Under the pieces are notes generated by a model. The model was not told the origin of the DNA. It ran no database searches and was given only the letters and a program-made list of their open reading frames with translations. Below, one piece after another: positions 27,438-38,872 of a DNA stretch of 64,000 nucleotides. The stretch comes from Halomonas sp. KAO (GTDB lineage Bacteria > Pseudomonadota > Gammaproteobacteria > Pseudomonadales > Halomonadaceae), in contig NZ_JADNRL010000019.1 of assembly GCF_015595025.1 (NCBI RefSeq), positions 293,344 through 357,343 of the forward strand, given 5' to 3'. Numbering within the stretch: position 1 is the stretch's first letter; every line of letters begins with the position of its first letter. Made by a program: the position numbers and the translations under genes.

Positions 27438-28786
27438 CAGGCCTCTTTCTCGATCGTGGTGAGGTTGTCACGCAGGATGGGACCGTACTCGTACTTGCCG
27501 GGGCACACATAGGTGCACAGCGCGAGGTCCTCCTCATCCAGCTCCAGACACCCGAGCTGCATGGCGGTCTCGATATCGCCGACGATCAACGAGCGCAACA
27601 GCTGCGTGGGCAGGATATCCAGTGGCATCACCTGCTCGTAGGCGCCCACCGGCACCATGGCGCGCTCGGAACCGTTGGTCGACGTGGTCGGGGCGTAGTT
27701 CTTGAGACCGGTCAGCTTCGAGAGATAGATGCCCATCACCGAATGGCGGTTCTTGCCCGGCGAGATCCAGCCCATGAAGGCACGTTTGTTGCCCTCCTCG
27801 AGCAGGCTGACCTGATTGTGGAAGCGACCCAAGTAGCGCAGGCTGCCTTCACAGGTGAAGCCCGAAAACACCGAACCGGAGATGACGCGGGTGTCATCCG
27901 GCTCGATCACCTCCCCCTTGAGCAGCTCCTCGGTGCTGGCGCCGATGCGGGTACGCAGCATCCGTGGCTTCTCGGCACGGGGGCCACCCACCGCCAGCAC
28001 CCGGCTGACGTCCAGCCTGCCCTCGACGAACAGCTTGCCGAAGGCGATGACGTCCTGGTAGCCGATATGCCAGACACGCTTGTGCAGGCCGACGGGCGAG
28101 AGGTGGTGGATGTGGGTACCCACCAGGCCGGCCGGGTGCGGGCCGGCGAAGGTCTGGGGAGAAACGCCGTCGATATTGCCACCGGGGATGCTGCTGTCCG
28201 GGCCGCTGCACAGGTAAACCTTGCCCTCGGTGAGGCGGGTCAGCACCTTGAGACCATCCTCGAAGGCCTGGGCCTGCTCGTTGATCACCTTGGCCGGGGT
28301 GGCCGCCAGCGGGTGGGTATCGATGGCGGTGACGAAGATATCGGCGGGGACACCATCGACCGCCGGCGTACGCGAGTAGGGGCGGGTGCGCAGGGCGGTC
28401 CACAGCCCCGACTCGACCAGCTGGTCGACCACGGCCTGTCGCTCCAGGCCGGCCAGCGAGTCGCGGCCATGAGCGGTGAACTCGACGGCCTCCTCGGTCT
28501 CGGCCACCTCGATCACCACCGAGAGAAGGCGACGCTTCTCCCCACGGTTGATCTCGATCACCTTGCCGGCCGCCGGCGCCGTGAAGCGCACGCCATCGAT
28601 CTTCTTGTCGGTGAAGAGCAGCTGGCCAAGCTTGACGGCATCTCCCTCCTTGACCTCCATGGTCGGCTTCATGCCGACATAGTCGGTGCCCAGGACCGCC
28701 ACGTGACGCACCGGCCGCGCATCCTCGATACGCTGCTCGGGCGCTCCCGTGATGGGGAGATCCAGGCCTTTCTTGACTTCGATCAT
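27437..28786 (-). CDS. nqrA: Na+-NQR subunit A
   Basis: A 449-residue cytoplasmic subunit and first gene of the operon. The start [12 protein letters not shown] at 28786 is the family N-terminus; the upstream in-frame extension to 28912 is non-coding in character. Characteristic segments are [19 protein letters not shown], a [13 protein letters not shown] loop and a C-terminal [23 protein letters not shown] with the conserved CxxxCPGK. NqrA lies on the cytoplasmic side of NqrB and helps form the quinone-interaction region. Confidence 0.98.
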   Translation of the reverse strand: MIEVKKGLDLPITGAPEQRIEDARPVRHVAVLGTDYVGMKPTMEVKEGDAVKLGQLLFTDKKIDGVRFTAPAAGKVIEINRGEKRRLLSVVIEVAETEEAVEFTAHGRDSLAGLERQAVVDQLVESGLWTALRTRPYSRTPAVDGVPADIFVTAIDTHPLAATPAKVINEQAQAFEDGLKVLTRLTEGKVYLCSGPDSSIPGGNIDGVSPQTFAGPHPAGLVGTHIHHLSPVGLHKRVWHIGYQDVIAFGKLFVEGRLDVSRVLAVGGPRAEKPRMLRTRIGASTEELLKGEVIEPDDTRVISGSVFSGFTCEGSLRYLGRFHNQVSLLEEGNKRAFMGWISPGKNRHSVMGIYLSKLTGLKNYAPTTSTNGSERAMVPVGAYEQVMPLDILPTQLLRSLIVGDIETAMQLGCLELDEEDLALCTYVCPGKYEYGPILRDNLTTIEKEA

Positions 28787-28989
28787 AGTCTCGCCCAGTT
28801 GATGGATCGGATATAAGAGGAAAAGGGGCCAGAGACATGCCCTGCCCACCCGAAAAATCCACCGCATTATAAAGACAAGGCAGAGGGATGACCACCTGAG
28901 CGAAGGTCGCAAGGGGTGACTTGAGGCAAGGGTTAGATTGTCGCAGGCGGCTGCATGCGACGTTTTCCGGCTAGCCCCCCAAGACAGAA

Positions 28990-29019
28990 AGGGGCAGGAA
29001 GATTTCTCTCCCTGCCCCT
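28990..29019 (-). terminator. terminator of the gap gene
   Basis: Stem AGGGGCAGG (28990-28998) / CCTGCCCCT (29011-29019), followed on the minus strand by the T-rich TTCTGTCTT. It lies 37 bp beyond the GAPDH stop and separates gap from nqr. Confidence 0.7.
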
Positions 29020-29055
29020 GGACATCACTCCCGACTGTGCGGGTGGCTGTCGAAC

Positions 29056-30519
29056 TTACGCCTTGGCGCGCGGCAACTTGAGGAAGCTGACGTTGGACAT
29101 ATGCTGCAGAAGACGGATCACCTGACAGCTGTAGCCGAACTCGTTGTCGTACCAGACGTAGAGCACGGCGTTCTTGCCATTGGCGATGGTCGCCTTGGCA
29201 TCGACGATGCCGGCGTGGCGATTGCCGACGAAGTCGGTGGAGACCACCTCGGACGAGTCGACGAAGTCGATCTGCTTCTGGAACGGCGAATTCAGCGACA
29301 TTCCGCGCAGGTAGTCATTGAGCGCGGCGGCATCGGTCTCCTTCTCCAGGCGCAGGTTGAGGATCGCCATGGAGACATTGGGGGTCGGCACGCGAATGGC
29401 GTTGCCGGTCAGCTTGCCGTCGAACTCCGGCAGCGCCTTGGCCACCGCCTTGGCGGCACCGGTCTCGGTGAGCACCATGTTGAGCGGCGCACTGCGCCCG
29501 CGACGGTCACCCTTGTGGTAGTTGTCGATCAGGTTCTGGTCGTTGGTGTAGCTGTGCACCGTCTCGACATGACCATGCTCGACGCCGAACTCGTCGTTGA
29601 GCACCTTAAGCACCGGAACGATGGCGTTGGTGGTGCAGGACGCGGCGGAGATGATGCGGTCGTCATCGCTCAGGTCGCCATCGTTGATGCCGTAGACGAC
29701 GTTCTTGATATCGCCCTTGCCCGGCGCGGTGAGCAGCGCCTTGGCAACGCCCTTGCACTGCAGGTGCTGACCGAGGCCCGCCTCGTCGCGCCAGATACCG
29801 GTGTTGTCGACCACCACGGCGTTGTCGATGCCGTATTCGGTGTAGTCGACATCGGTCGGGGCGTCGGCGTAGATCACCTGGATGACATTGCCGTTGGCGG
29901 TAATGGTGCGCGCCTCGGCATCGACGCTGATGGTGCCGTCAAAGGGCCCATGAACGGAGTCACGACGCAAGAGGCTTGCCCGCTTCTCGAGGTCCTTGGC
30001 GATATCACCGCGGCCACGCACGACGATGGCACGCAGGCGCAGCAGGTTGCCGCCACCGGCCTTCTCCACCAGCACCCGGGCGAGGATACGACCGATGCGC
30101 CCGAAGCCGTAGAGAACCACATCCTTGGGCTCGCCATTGCCGGCATTGGGGTCGTGGGCATCGACGATCTCGGCGAGCTCCTCGCGCAGGAAGGCCACGG
30201 CGTCGCCGCCGCCCTGCTTCTTGAAGGCAACACCCAGCTTGCCGATATCGACATGGGCCGGCCCCAGGTTGAGCTCGGTCATCGCCTTGACCAGCGGATA
30301 GGTGTCCTGCACGGAGAGCTCGGTGCCCTCCACCTTCCGTACGAAGCGGTGATCCTTCAGAATACGGATCACGCTACGATTGAACTGCGACCGCCCGTAA
30401 AGAGTCGTAACCACGTTGTTATGACGGTAGAGGCTACCGATCATCGGGATCATCTGCTCGACTAGCGCCTGATTGTCGTGCCACTGCTGAAAGACGGTAT
30501 CGGAGGGGTGCTGACTCAC
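29056..30519 (-). CDS. long-form glyceraldehyde-3-phosphate dehydrogenase
   Basis: A 487-residue protein. GTG 30519 is preferred: it has a GAGG site 5-8 nt upstream and gives the N-terminus [16 protein letters not shown]; an ATG at 30558 lacks a site. The first ~135 residues are an extension absent from classical GAPDH. Then follow the NAD-binding fold (GFGRIGR, about 138-144), the catalytic Cys in SAASCTTNA (about C295) and the C-terminal [13 protein letters not shown]. This long type sits beside nqr and mfd in Pseudomonas too (recalled). It should oxidise GAP to 1,3-bisphosphoglycerate or run in reverse for gluconeogenesis; direction and cofactor preference are not readable. Confidence 0.93.
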   Translation of the reverse strand: MSQHPSDTVFQQWHDNQALVEQMIPMIGSLYRHNNVVTTLYGRSQFNRSVIRILKDHRFVRKVEGTELSVQDTYPLVKAMTELNLGPAHVDIGKLGVAFKKQGGGDAVAFLREELAEIVDAHDPNAGNGEPKDVVLYGFGRIGRILARVLVEKAGGGNLLRLRAIVVRGRGDIAKDLEKRASLLRRDSVHGPFDGTISVDAEARTITANGNVIQVIYADAPTDVDYTEYGIDNAVVVDNTGIWRDEAGLGQHLQCKGVAKALLTAPGKGDIKNVVYGINDGDLSDDDRIISAASCTTNAIVPVLKVLNDEFGVEHGHVETVHSYTNDQNLIDNYHKGDRRGRSAPLNMVLTETGAAKAVAKALPEFDGKLTGNAIRVPTPNVSMAILNLRLEKETDAAALNDYLRGMSLNSPFQKQIDFVDSSEVVSTDFVGNRHAGIVDAKATIANGKNAVLYVWYDNEFGYSCQVIRLLQHMSNVSFLKLPRAKA

Positions 30520-30730
30520 GTGAGGCCTCACTGGTGGAATCGAAGGGTTCACGGCCATTATCCCGGGGCCGAGGCCCGGCGGCAATCGCTGGATGGTCGC
30601 AGCCGTTGTAGGCGGATTACAGAAACAGGCGCTTGACTACAAGGCCCCCAGAGGGCTGGTATGATGAGCGCCCGCGAAGCGCCACCCAGGATCCGTCGGG
30701 CCGCGCCCGTCGACAGCCCAACACGAGACC

Positions 30731-33700
30731 ATGCCGACTTTCTCTCCGCTCGATCCACCGCGCCCCCAGGGGCTGCGCGAGACACGCTACTGGCAGATGC
30801 CCCACGGCAGCGCTGCCGCCCTGGCCCTTGCCCACCTGGCCAGCGATGCGCCCCTGCTGGTGATTACCGCCGACACCGCCCAGGCCCTGCGCCTCGAGAG
30901 CGAGCTGCGCTTCTTCAGCCAGGTGCCGGTGCTACCCTTCCCCGACTGGGAAACCCTGCCCTACGACAGCTTCTCTCCCCATCAGGACATCGTCTCCTCC
31001 CGGCTGCGCACCCTGCGCCGGCTGCAGGACGGCGAGCGTGGCATCGTGCTGGTGCCGATCAACACCCTGATGCAGCGTCTGGCACCGGTCGAGTATATCG
31101 CCGGGCGAGTGATGACCCTGGAGGTGGGCCAGACCCTGGATCGTGAAGGCTTTCGCGATGCCCTCTCCCGGGCCGGCTACCGCGCCGTGGAGACGGTCTA
31201 TGAACCCGGCGAGTATGCCCTGCGCGGCGCCCTTATCGATCTCTTCCCGATGGGGGTGGAGGCGCCCCTGCGCATCGACCTGTTCGATGACGAGATCGAC
31301 ACCCTGCGCACCTTCGACCCGGACACCCAGCGCAGCGCCGAGAAAGTCGCCAGGGTCGAGCTGCTGCCGGCTCACGAGTATTCGCTCTCCCGCGGCGCCA
31401 TCGCCTGTTTTCGCGAGGGCTTCGAGACGCTCTTCGATGTCGACCCGCGGCAGTGCCCGCTCTATGTGGACGCCCTCAAGGGCATCCCCTCCCCCGGCCT
31501 CGAACAGTATCTACCGCTGTTCTTCGAGGAGACGGCGACGCTCTTCGAGCACCTCGCCGAGGGCACACGCGTCGCGCTGATGCCGGAGTGCCTGGCTGCC
31601 GCGCAGCACCACTGGGCCTCCATCGAGAGCCGCTACGACAACCTCGGGGTCGACCCGACCCGCCCGCTGCTGCCGCCCCATCGCGCCTTCGTGCCGGTGG
31701 CCGAGCTGTTCGCGGCGATCAAGCGCCACCCTCGGGTCGAGCTGACCGAAGAGAGCGAGCATCGCCATGCCCTCGCCCCTGCCACCCAGCCACCGCCCAG
31801 TGTCGGCATCAATGCCCGGGCCAGGGAACCACTGGCCCCCCTGGCCGCCTTCCTGGAGCAGCGTGGCGATACCCGCGTGCTGTTCGTGGCCGAGTCGCGC
31901 GGCCGCCGGGAAGCCCTGGAGGAGTCCCTGGCGCCCCTGCGCCTAGCGCTGCCCCACGTCGAGGGCTTTGCCGACTTCCTCGCCGGCGACGCGCCCATCG
32001 CCATTACCGAGGGCGAGCTCGAGGCGGGCCTGTGGCTGACCGAGCCTGGCCTGGCGGTGATCAGCGAGGCCGAGCTCTATGGCGAGGTGGTGCGCCAGAG
32101 TCGCCGCCGCGAGAAGGCCACCGATGCCGACGAACTGGCCATTCGCCACCTCTCCGAGCTGCGCCCCGGCGTCCCGGTCGTCCACCAGGCCCACGGCGTA
32201 GGCCGCTACCGGGGCCTGGAGGCCCTGGAGGCCGGCGGCCAGGCCGCCGAGTTCGTCACCCTGGAGTACGCCAATGGTGCTCGGCTCTATGTGCCGGTCG
32301 ACAACCTGCACCTGATATCGCGCTACGCCGGCGCCGATGATGAGCTCGCCCCCCTGCATCGACTGGGGTCCGAACAGTGGGAGAAGGCCAGAAAGAAGGC
32401 CGCCGAGAAGATTCGCGACTCCGCCGCCGAGCTACTGGATATCTACGCTCGCCGGGAGGCGCGGGAAGGCTTCGCCTGCACGCCGCCCGATACCGAATAC
32501 TCGCGTTTCGCGGCCGCCTTCCCCTTCGAGGAGACGCCCGACCAGCGCGCCGCCATCGAGGCCGTGATCGGTGACATGACCGCCCCCCGCCCCATGGACC
32601 GCGTGATCTGCGGTGACGTGGGCTTCGGCAAGACCGAGGTGGCCATGCGCGCCGCCTTCCTGGCGGTGCACTCCGGCCGCCAGGTGGTGGTGCTGGTGCC
32701 GACCACCCTGCTGGCCCGCCAGCACTTTGATAACTTCCGCGACCGCTTCGCCGATACCGCGGTCAATATCGAGCTGATCTCGCGCTTCACCGCCGGCAAG
32801 GGCCAGACCGAAACACTGAAGCGCATCGAGGAGGGTCAGGCGGATATCGTGATCGGCACCCACAAGCTGCTCTCGAAGTCCATGCGGCTGCCGAAGATGG
32901 GCCTGCTAATCATCGACGAGGAGCACCGCTTCGGGGTGGCCCAGAAGGAGCGCCTGAAGAGCCTGCGTGCGGAGGTGGACATCCTCACCATGACCGCCAC
33001 GCCAATCCCGCGCACCCTCAATATGGCGATGAGCGGCATTCGCGACCTCTCGATCATCGCCACCCCCCCGGCGCGCCGCCTGTCGGTCAAGACCTTCGTT
33101 CAGCGCCGCGAGGAGGCGGTACTCAAGGAGGCGATCCTGCGCGAGATCCTGCGCGGCGGGCAGGTCTACTTCCTCCACAACGAGGTCAAGACCATCGAGA
33201 CCGCCGCCGAGACGGTACGCGAGCTGGTCCCCGAGGCCCGGGTCGGGGTGGCCCACGGCCAGCTGCCCGAACGCGCCCTGGAGCGGGTGATGTCGGACTT
33301 CTACCACAAGCGCTTCAATGTGCTGGTCTGCTCCACCATCATCGAGACCGGCATCGACGTGCCCAGCGCCAATACCATCCTGATCGAGCGCGCCGACAAG
33401 TTCGGCCTGGCCCAGCTCCACCAGCTGCGCGGCCGGGTCGGTCGCAGTCACCACCAGGCCTATGCCTACCTGCTGACCCCGCCGCCGAAGGCGATGACCC
33501 GCGATGCCATCAAGCGCCTGGAGGCGATCGGCGCCGCCGAGGACCTCGGTGCCGGCTTTACGCTGGCCAGCCACGACATGGAGATTCGCGGCGCCGGCGA
33601 GCTGCTCGGCGACGAGCAGAGTGGGCAGATGGAGGCGATCGGCTATGGCCTCTATATGGAGATGCTCGACCGCGCCGTGTCGGCCATTCGCGCCGGCAAG

Positions 33701-34180
33701 ACCCCCAATATCGAGGCGCCCCTGAACGAGGGCGTCGAGATCGGCCTCAATCTGCCGGCCCTGATCCCCGACGACTACCTGCACGATGTGCAGCAGCGCC
33801 TGGTGATGTACAAGCGCATCGCCAGCGCCAGCGATGAGGCGCAGCTCAAGGAACTCCAGGTAGAGATGATCGACCGCTTCGGCCTGTTGCCGGGGCCGGT
33901 GAAGACCCTGCTGCGCCAGACCCGGCTGCGCCAGCGCGCCGAGCGCCTGGGCATCACCCGCCTCGAGGCCGGTCCCGAGCGGGGACGCGTCATCTTCGGC
34001 GCCCACACCAGCGTCGATCCCTTGACCCTGGTGGAGCTGATCCAGCGTGAGCCGGGTCGCTATCGCCTGGATGGTGCCGACACCCTGCGCTTCGAGGCCT
34101 CCATGGAGAACGAGGAGGCACGCTTCCAGGCCGTGGAGCAACTGCTCGAGACGCTGAACCGCAAGGCGCAGGCGGCGTAA
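30731..34180 (+). CDS. mfd: transcription-repair coupling factor Mfd
   Basis: A 1149-residue ATP-dependent translocase that removes stalled RNA polymerase and recruits UvrA. Domains in order: UvrB-like N-terminus (FPDWETLPYDSFSPHQDI; about 1-340), RNA-polymerase interaction domain (PVVHQAHGVGRYRGLEAL, about 475-560), helicase motor with Walker A GDVGFGKTE and DEEH box (LLIIDEEHRFGV), TRG motif region (RGRVGRSHHQAYAYLL) and the C-terminal TRCF domain. Length is normal. It is divergent from gap across 211 bp. Confidence 0.98.
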   Translation: MPTFSPLDPPRPQGLRETRYWQMPHGSAAALALAHLASDAPLLVITADTAQALRLESELRFFSQVPVLPFPDWETLPYDSFSPHQDIVSSRLRTLRRLQDGERGIVLVPINTLMQRLAPVEYIAGRVMTLEVGQTLDREGFRDALSRAGYRAVETVYEPGEYALRGALIDLFPMGVEAPLRIDLFDDEIDTLRTFDPDTQRSAEKVARVELLPAHEYSLSRGAIACFREGFETLFDVDPRQCPLYVDALKGIPSPGLEQYLPLFFEETATLFEHLAEGTRVALMPECLAAAQHHWASIESRYDNLGVDPTRPLLPPHRAFVPVAELFAAIKRHPRVELTEESEHRHALAPATQPPPSVGINARAREPLAPLAAFLEQRGDTRVLFVAESRGRREALEESLAPLRLALPHVEGFADFLAGDAPIAITEGELEAGLWLTEPGLAVISEAELYGEVVRQSRRREKATDADELAIRHLSELRPGVPVVHQAHGVGRYRGLEALEAGGQAAEFVTLEYANGARLYVPVDNLHLISRYAGADDELAPLHRLGSEQWEKARKKAAEKIRDSAAELLDIYARREAREGFACTPPDTEYSRFAAAFPFEETPDQRAAIEAVIGDMTAPRPMDRVICGDVGFGKTEVAMRAAFLAVHSGRQVVVLVPTTLLARQHFDNFRDRFADTAVNIELISRFTAGKGQTETLKRIEEGQADIVIGTHKLLSKSMRLPKMGLLIIDEEHRFGVAQKERLKSLRAEVDILTMTATPIPRTLNMAMSGIRDLSIIATPPARRLSVKTFVQRREEAVLKEAILREILRGGQVYFLHNEVKTIETAAETVRELVPEARVGVAHGQLPERALERVMSDFYHKRFNVLVCSTIIETGIDVPSANTILIERADKFGLAQLHQLRGRVGRSHHQAYAYLLTPPPKAMTRDAIKRLEAIGAAEDLGAGFTLASHDMEIRGAGELLGDEQSGQMEAIGYGLYMEMLDRAVSAIRAGKTPNIEAPLNEGVEIGLNLPALIPDDYLHDVQQRLVMYKRIASASDEAQLKELQVEMIDRFGLLPGPVKTLLRQTRLRQRAERLGITRLEAGPERGRVIFGAHTSVDPLTLVELIQREPGRYRLDGADTLRFEASMENEEARFQAVEQLLETLNRKAQAA

Positions 34181-34190
34181 GGGGTAAGAA

Positions 34191-34210
34191 GCGAGGGGCT
34201 CGCCCCCTCG
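34191..34210 (+). terminator. weak hairpin after mfd
   Basis: CGAGGGG / CCCCTCG pair across a short loop 12-30 bp beyond the mfd stop. There is no T-run, so function as a terminator is doubtful. Confidence 0.35.
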
Positions 34211-34335
34211 ACCCTACAACTCTCCCCCTCACCCCTGCCTTCTATACTGTTATCATACGTCCCATCTCACCGCCCACCGACACCGGTTACAGGAGTCACC
34301 GGTGTCCCCAAAGCCACGGGAGTTCAACGACCCTG

Positions 34336-35367
34336 ATGAGTACCCTGACACTGACCAGCCGCGGCGTTCGCCATGCCATGGCGATAGGGCTCAGCGCCCT
34401 GCTCGCCACCGGCGCACAGGCGGCCACCCCGACCTACGACGAGGTGCATGAACTGCCACGCGGCCACTATGCGCTACCCGAGGAGGGCAGCGTCATTGGC
34501 GAAAGCTATACGGTGATCGTCGAGGAGGGTGACACCCTGATCGATATCGCACGTGAGCACAACGTCGGCTATGAAGAGATCCGCATGGCCAACCCGGATG
34601 TCAGCATCTGGGCCCCCTATGTCGATACCGAGGTCACCATCCCGGCACGCCGGGTGCTTCCCGATGCCAAGCGCCAGGGCATCGTGATCAATCTCTCGGA
34701 GCTGCGCCTCTACTACTACTCCAAGCCCGACGTGGTGGAGACCTATCCGATCAGCGTTGGCCGTGAGGAGTTCTCGACACCGGTGGGCGTGACCAAGACC
34801 ACCATCAAGGTCGAGGACCCCGCCTGGTCGCCGCCCGCCTCGATGCGCCGTGAGGCCGCCGCGCGCGGTGAGCCGGCACCCTCCATCGTGCCGGCCGGGC
34901 CCGACAACCCGTTGGGACGCCACGCCATTCTGCTTGGCATCCCCAGCTACCTGATCCACGGCACCAACAAGCCCGAGGGGGTCGGGATGCGCGTGAGTCG
35001 CGGCTGCATTCGCATGTTCCCCGAGGATATCGAGTCTCTCTTTGAACGCGTGCCCAGCGGCACCCGGGTCAATATCATCGACCAGCCCTTCAAGACTGGC
35101 TGGACGGAAGATGGCGAGCTGCTGGCGCAGTCCTACCCCGCGCTGGAGGAGAATCGCGAAGGCTTCGAGCCGCTGATGTTCGCCATCGACAGGCTGGCCG
35201 AGACCTTCGGGGACGAGCAGCCGCCGGTCGACTACAAGCGCCTGCGCGAACTAGTGGAGTCCTCCGACGGCCAGGCGGTCTCGCTGCTCAAGACGGCCGA
35301 GGAAACGCCCACACCGGCACCCTCCGGGCCACGCAACCTCTACGAGACCATCGCCGTCGCGCGCTGA
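34336..35367 (+). CDS. LysM-YkuD L,D-transpeptidase (ErfK/YcfS type)
   Basis: A 343-residue periplasmic enzyme. A signal peptide ends near TGAQAA; a LysM-like domain (SYTVIVEEGDTLIDIAREH, about 57-103) is followed by a YkuD catalytic domain with H208 in YLIHGTN and the nucleophile C224 in SRGCIRM. It would make 3-3 peptidoglycan cross-links or anchor an Lpp-type lipoprotein to diaminopimelate. The latter is suggested by the Lpp-like gene converging on it 175 bp away and by resemblance to ErfK/YcfS/YbiS. Confidence 0.93.
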   Translation: MSTLTLTSRGVRHAMAIGLSALLATGAQAATPTYDEVHELPRGHYALPEEGSVIGESYTVIVEEGDTLIDIAREHNVGYEEIRMANPDVSIWAPYVDTEVTIPARRVLPDAKRQGIVINLSELRLYYYSKPDVVETYPISVGREEFSTPVGVTKTTIKVEDPAWSPPASMRREAAARGEPAPSIVPAGPDNPLGRHAILLGIPSYLIHGTNKPEGVGMRVSRGCIRMFPEDIESLFERVPSGTRVNIIDQPFKTGWTEDGELLAQSYPALEENREGFEPLMFAIDRLAETFGDEQPPVDYKRLRELVESSDGQAVSLLKTAEETPTPAPSGPRNLYETIAVAR

Positions 35368-35460
35368 TCTGTGCCACGCCCGGCGTCGCAGCACGACGCC
35401 GGGCGAGCAAGCACAATGAGCAGAAGCAGAAAGCCCCTAACAATGGAAAGACGCCAGAAA

Positions 35461-35496
35461 CAAGAAGACCCCGCCTAGGCGGGGTCTTCTTGTTTT
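35461..35496. terminator. bidirectional terminator between L,D-transpeptidase and lpp-like gene
   Basis: A 15-bp perfect stem CAAGAAGACCCCGCC / GGCGGGGTCTTCTTG with a two-base spacer, followed by TTTT on the plus strand and TTT on the minus strand. It serves the two convergent genes on either side. Confidence 0.9.
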
Positions 35497-35541
35497 GCAG
35501 AACCGCCATCGCCCGAGAGCGATGCCAGCACTCCAGCAGTC

Positions 35542-35805
35542 TTACTTCTGCATGGAGCGGCTGAACATGCGGTTCATCTCGTCGCGGTTCTGCTCGGACA
35601 TCTGCAGAGCCGCCTGGGCGTCACGCTGGGCTTGGTTGGCAGTGTTCTGTGCCTGAACAGCGATGCTGCGAGCTTCGGCAGCGTCGGCCTGGGCAGACTC
35701 AGCGGTCATGCGAACCTCTTCCAGAGCACTGGTGGAAGCACAGCCAGCCAGGACAGCCAGAGATGCGGCAGCGGCGGTCAGCTTCAGGGTGGTCTTCAGA
35801 GTCAT
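35542..35805 (-). CDS. Lpp/OprI-like alanine-zipper lipoprotein
   Basis: An 87-residue lipoprotein with signal peptide and lipobox LAGC (C22). The mature part is an almost uninterrupted helix with Ala at heptad positions (AESAQADAAEARSIAVQAQ), as in OprI/Lpp trimers. It ends in ...RSMQK; a C-terminal Lys is the residue used for covalent attachment to peptidoglycan in Lpp. A strong AAGGAGAAC site precedes the ATG, suggesting high expression. Two L,D-transpeptidase genes flank it, which fits that attachment chemistry (inference). Confidence 0.93.
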   Translation of the reverse strand: MTLKTTLKLTAAAASLAVLAGCASTSALEEVRMTAESAQADAAEARSIAVQAQNTANQAQRDAQAALQMSEQNRDEMNRMFSRSMQK

Positions 35806-35846
35806 GGTGTTCTCCTTGATCTTCCTTGGTAGTGCATTGAAAGAAA

Positions 35847-35881
35847 CCTGAAATCAGGTGTCTTGCCTGCGACATGCAGGC
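35847..35881 (-). promoter_or_regulatory. two small hairpins in the lpp-like leader
   Basis: CCTGAAATCAGG (35847-35858) and GCCTGC/GCAGGC (35865-35881) are adjacent short palindromes 42-76 bp upstream of the lpp-like start. They may stabilise an abundant leader mRNA; this is inference only. Confidence 0.35.
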
Positions 35882-35984
35882 GCGTCGTAAGCGACTTGTG
35901 CCAGGGGCACTGAAGTCAGCGCTGTTTTATTACACGTCACAGCGCTTGTCCATCGCTTTCAACGTCCCTTGCGCATGTACCAGC

Positions 35985-36599
35985 CTAGCGGATCACGACG
36001 CGTGTGCCAATGTCGATCAAACCAGACAGCTGCTCGATCTGGCTATCCGTCACCGCCACACACCCCTGGGTCCAGTGAAACTGGCGGTGGATCTCGGGGT
36101 CACCCTTGCCGACACCATGCAGGCCAATGTAGCCACCCAGCGCCGTTTCCTGGGGTGGATGGCCATTGAGCCGGTAGTAACGGAAGTAGTCGTCGTAGTC
36201 CTGCTGGGTATAGATACCTTCATCCAGCGCCACCCGGGCATGAGCCGGGGTCGGATAATCCAACCCGATAAACAGGTGCCAGTCACTCTCGTGATTGAAG
36301 CGGTTGACGCGAAACTCGCCCTTGGGAGTCGCACCACTGCCCTGCAGGCGCATCGGCCTGGCACCGCCCCGTCCCAGCGAGATCGGCGAGAAGCGGGCCA
36401 GCTCACGATTGCCTCGGTAGACGATCAGCTTCGCTTCACGGTCATCCACCAGTACCCAGACCTCCTCGCCATGACGGGGAAGATGCGCCCGGGAGAGCTG
36501 TGTCTCGATCAGATTGGCCCGGGCCGACTCGATTCCGAGCAGCGCCAAGGGGCTTGCGAGAACGAGTCGACTGAAGCGTCGACGTGAGAGTGAAGACAT
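35985..36599 (-). CDS. YkuD-domain L,D-transpeptidase (YafK-like)
   Basis: A 204-residue exported enzyme. The N-terminus SLSRRRFSRLVLASPLALLG carries a twin-arginine-like motif and hydrophobic core. The catalytic domain has H161 in GLHGVGKG and nucleophile C180 in HWTQGCVAVTD. The YafK group in E. coli (DpaA) cleaves Lpp from peptidoglycan rather than joining it, so this enzyme could oppose the one at 34336-35367. No Shine-Dalgarno is seen upstream of ATG 36599; degenerate 15-bp repeats lie there instead. Confidence 0.9.
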   Translation of the reverse strand: MSSLSRRRFSRLVLASPLALLGIESARANLIETQLSRAHLPRHGEEVWVLVDDREAKLIVYRGNRELARFSPISLGRGGARPMRLQGSGATPKGEFRVNRFNHESDWHLFIGLDYPTPAHARVALDEGIYTQQDYDDYFRYYRLNGHPPQETALGGYIGLHGVGKGDPEIHRQFHWTQGCVAVTDSQIEQLSGLIDIGTRVVIR

Positions 36600-36600
36600 C

Positions 36601-36675
36601 GTTTGGCGACTCTTGGTTTAGCAACGCGTGGGTTAACAACTCGTGGGTTAACGACTAATAGTTTGGCAACACGTG
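36601..36675 (-). repeat. five degenerate ~15-bp tandem repeats upstream of an L,D-transpeptidase gene
   Basis: Units GTTTGGCGACTCTTG, GTTTAGCAACGCGTG, GTTAACAACTCGTGG, GTTAACGACTAATA and GTTTGGCAACACGTG (plus strand) lie head to tail and abut the start codon at 36599. Units 2, 3 and 5 are closest. The remaining sequence to 36894 shows no supported feature. Confidence 0.75.
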
Positions 36676-36894
36676 AAACGGTTATCGAGCACCGTCGGGG
36701 GTTGGCGACAGTCTGGCGACAACGTTGCGATGGTTACGTGACAGTGCGGCTAGACCCTTTATAGCGCACCCGCAGGCGCTCTGTCAGGCGGTGCCGTCGG
36801 CTGACAACACCGATAGAGACTATTCCGGCGGCAGGTCGGCGGGATACCTCCCCTGCCCCGTAGCCAATGTGCGACAACTGTTCGGCGGCCATGC

Positions 36895-38487
<1,593 letters not shown>

Positions 38488-38595
38488 GGCAAGCGTCCGG
38501 TCGAAGCAGAGTGGGGGCGCGATTGTACCGATTATCGGCGCGTCTCACAGTGCAACGAGTGACTCGGCCTTGGCTATTGCAGATAAACTGCCGAA

Positions 38596-38766
38596 CTCGG
38601 GGCTTACCTGGTGGCAAGCCTACGTGGAGGCGCTGTGGACCCTTCCCTGGGCGCTACCGACGCCATCCCTGGCGTAGGACCTCCACTTAGGCTTACCACC
38701 AGCGCCCCTCACGGCCGATAACTGCGCCCCCTCGACGACCCGGCGCTCAGGGGCCTGTCGCCAGAC
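38596..38766 (-). repeat. dispersed palindromic repeat, copy A plus a partial unit
   Basis: Bases 38596-38714, read on the minus strand, match 48031 onward through about 120 bp including GGAGGTCCTACGCC and GGCGTCGGTAGCGCCCAGGG. Inverted arms are CTGGTGGCAAGCC (38608-38620) and GGCTTACCACCAG (38690-38702). Bases 38731-38766 match the right-hand end of copy B in plus orientation (CGGCGCTC, GTCGCCAG). It fills most of the ybiT/GIY-YIG spacer; nothing else is supported in 38488-38872. Confidence 0.85.
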
Positions 38767-38872
38767 AGTCTTGAGCGATACTGCCACCTACGCTAGCCCT
38801 TGTGACTGCCCCGGCTCGGGTCCGTGGGAGCCTGCCAACGTAAGACTCGAGCCGGGGCATGCGGGACCCCGC

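Noticed and set aside
26205..27512. Plus-strand open frame of 435 codons
   Set aside because: It is antisense to nqrB with His/Asp/Gly-rich mirror composition; nqrB is clearly real.
36601..36675. CRISPR array
   Set aside because: Units are about 15 bp, degenerate and directly adjacent, with no spacers; no cas gene is nearby.
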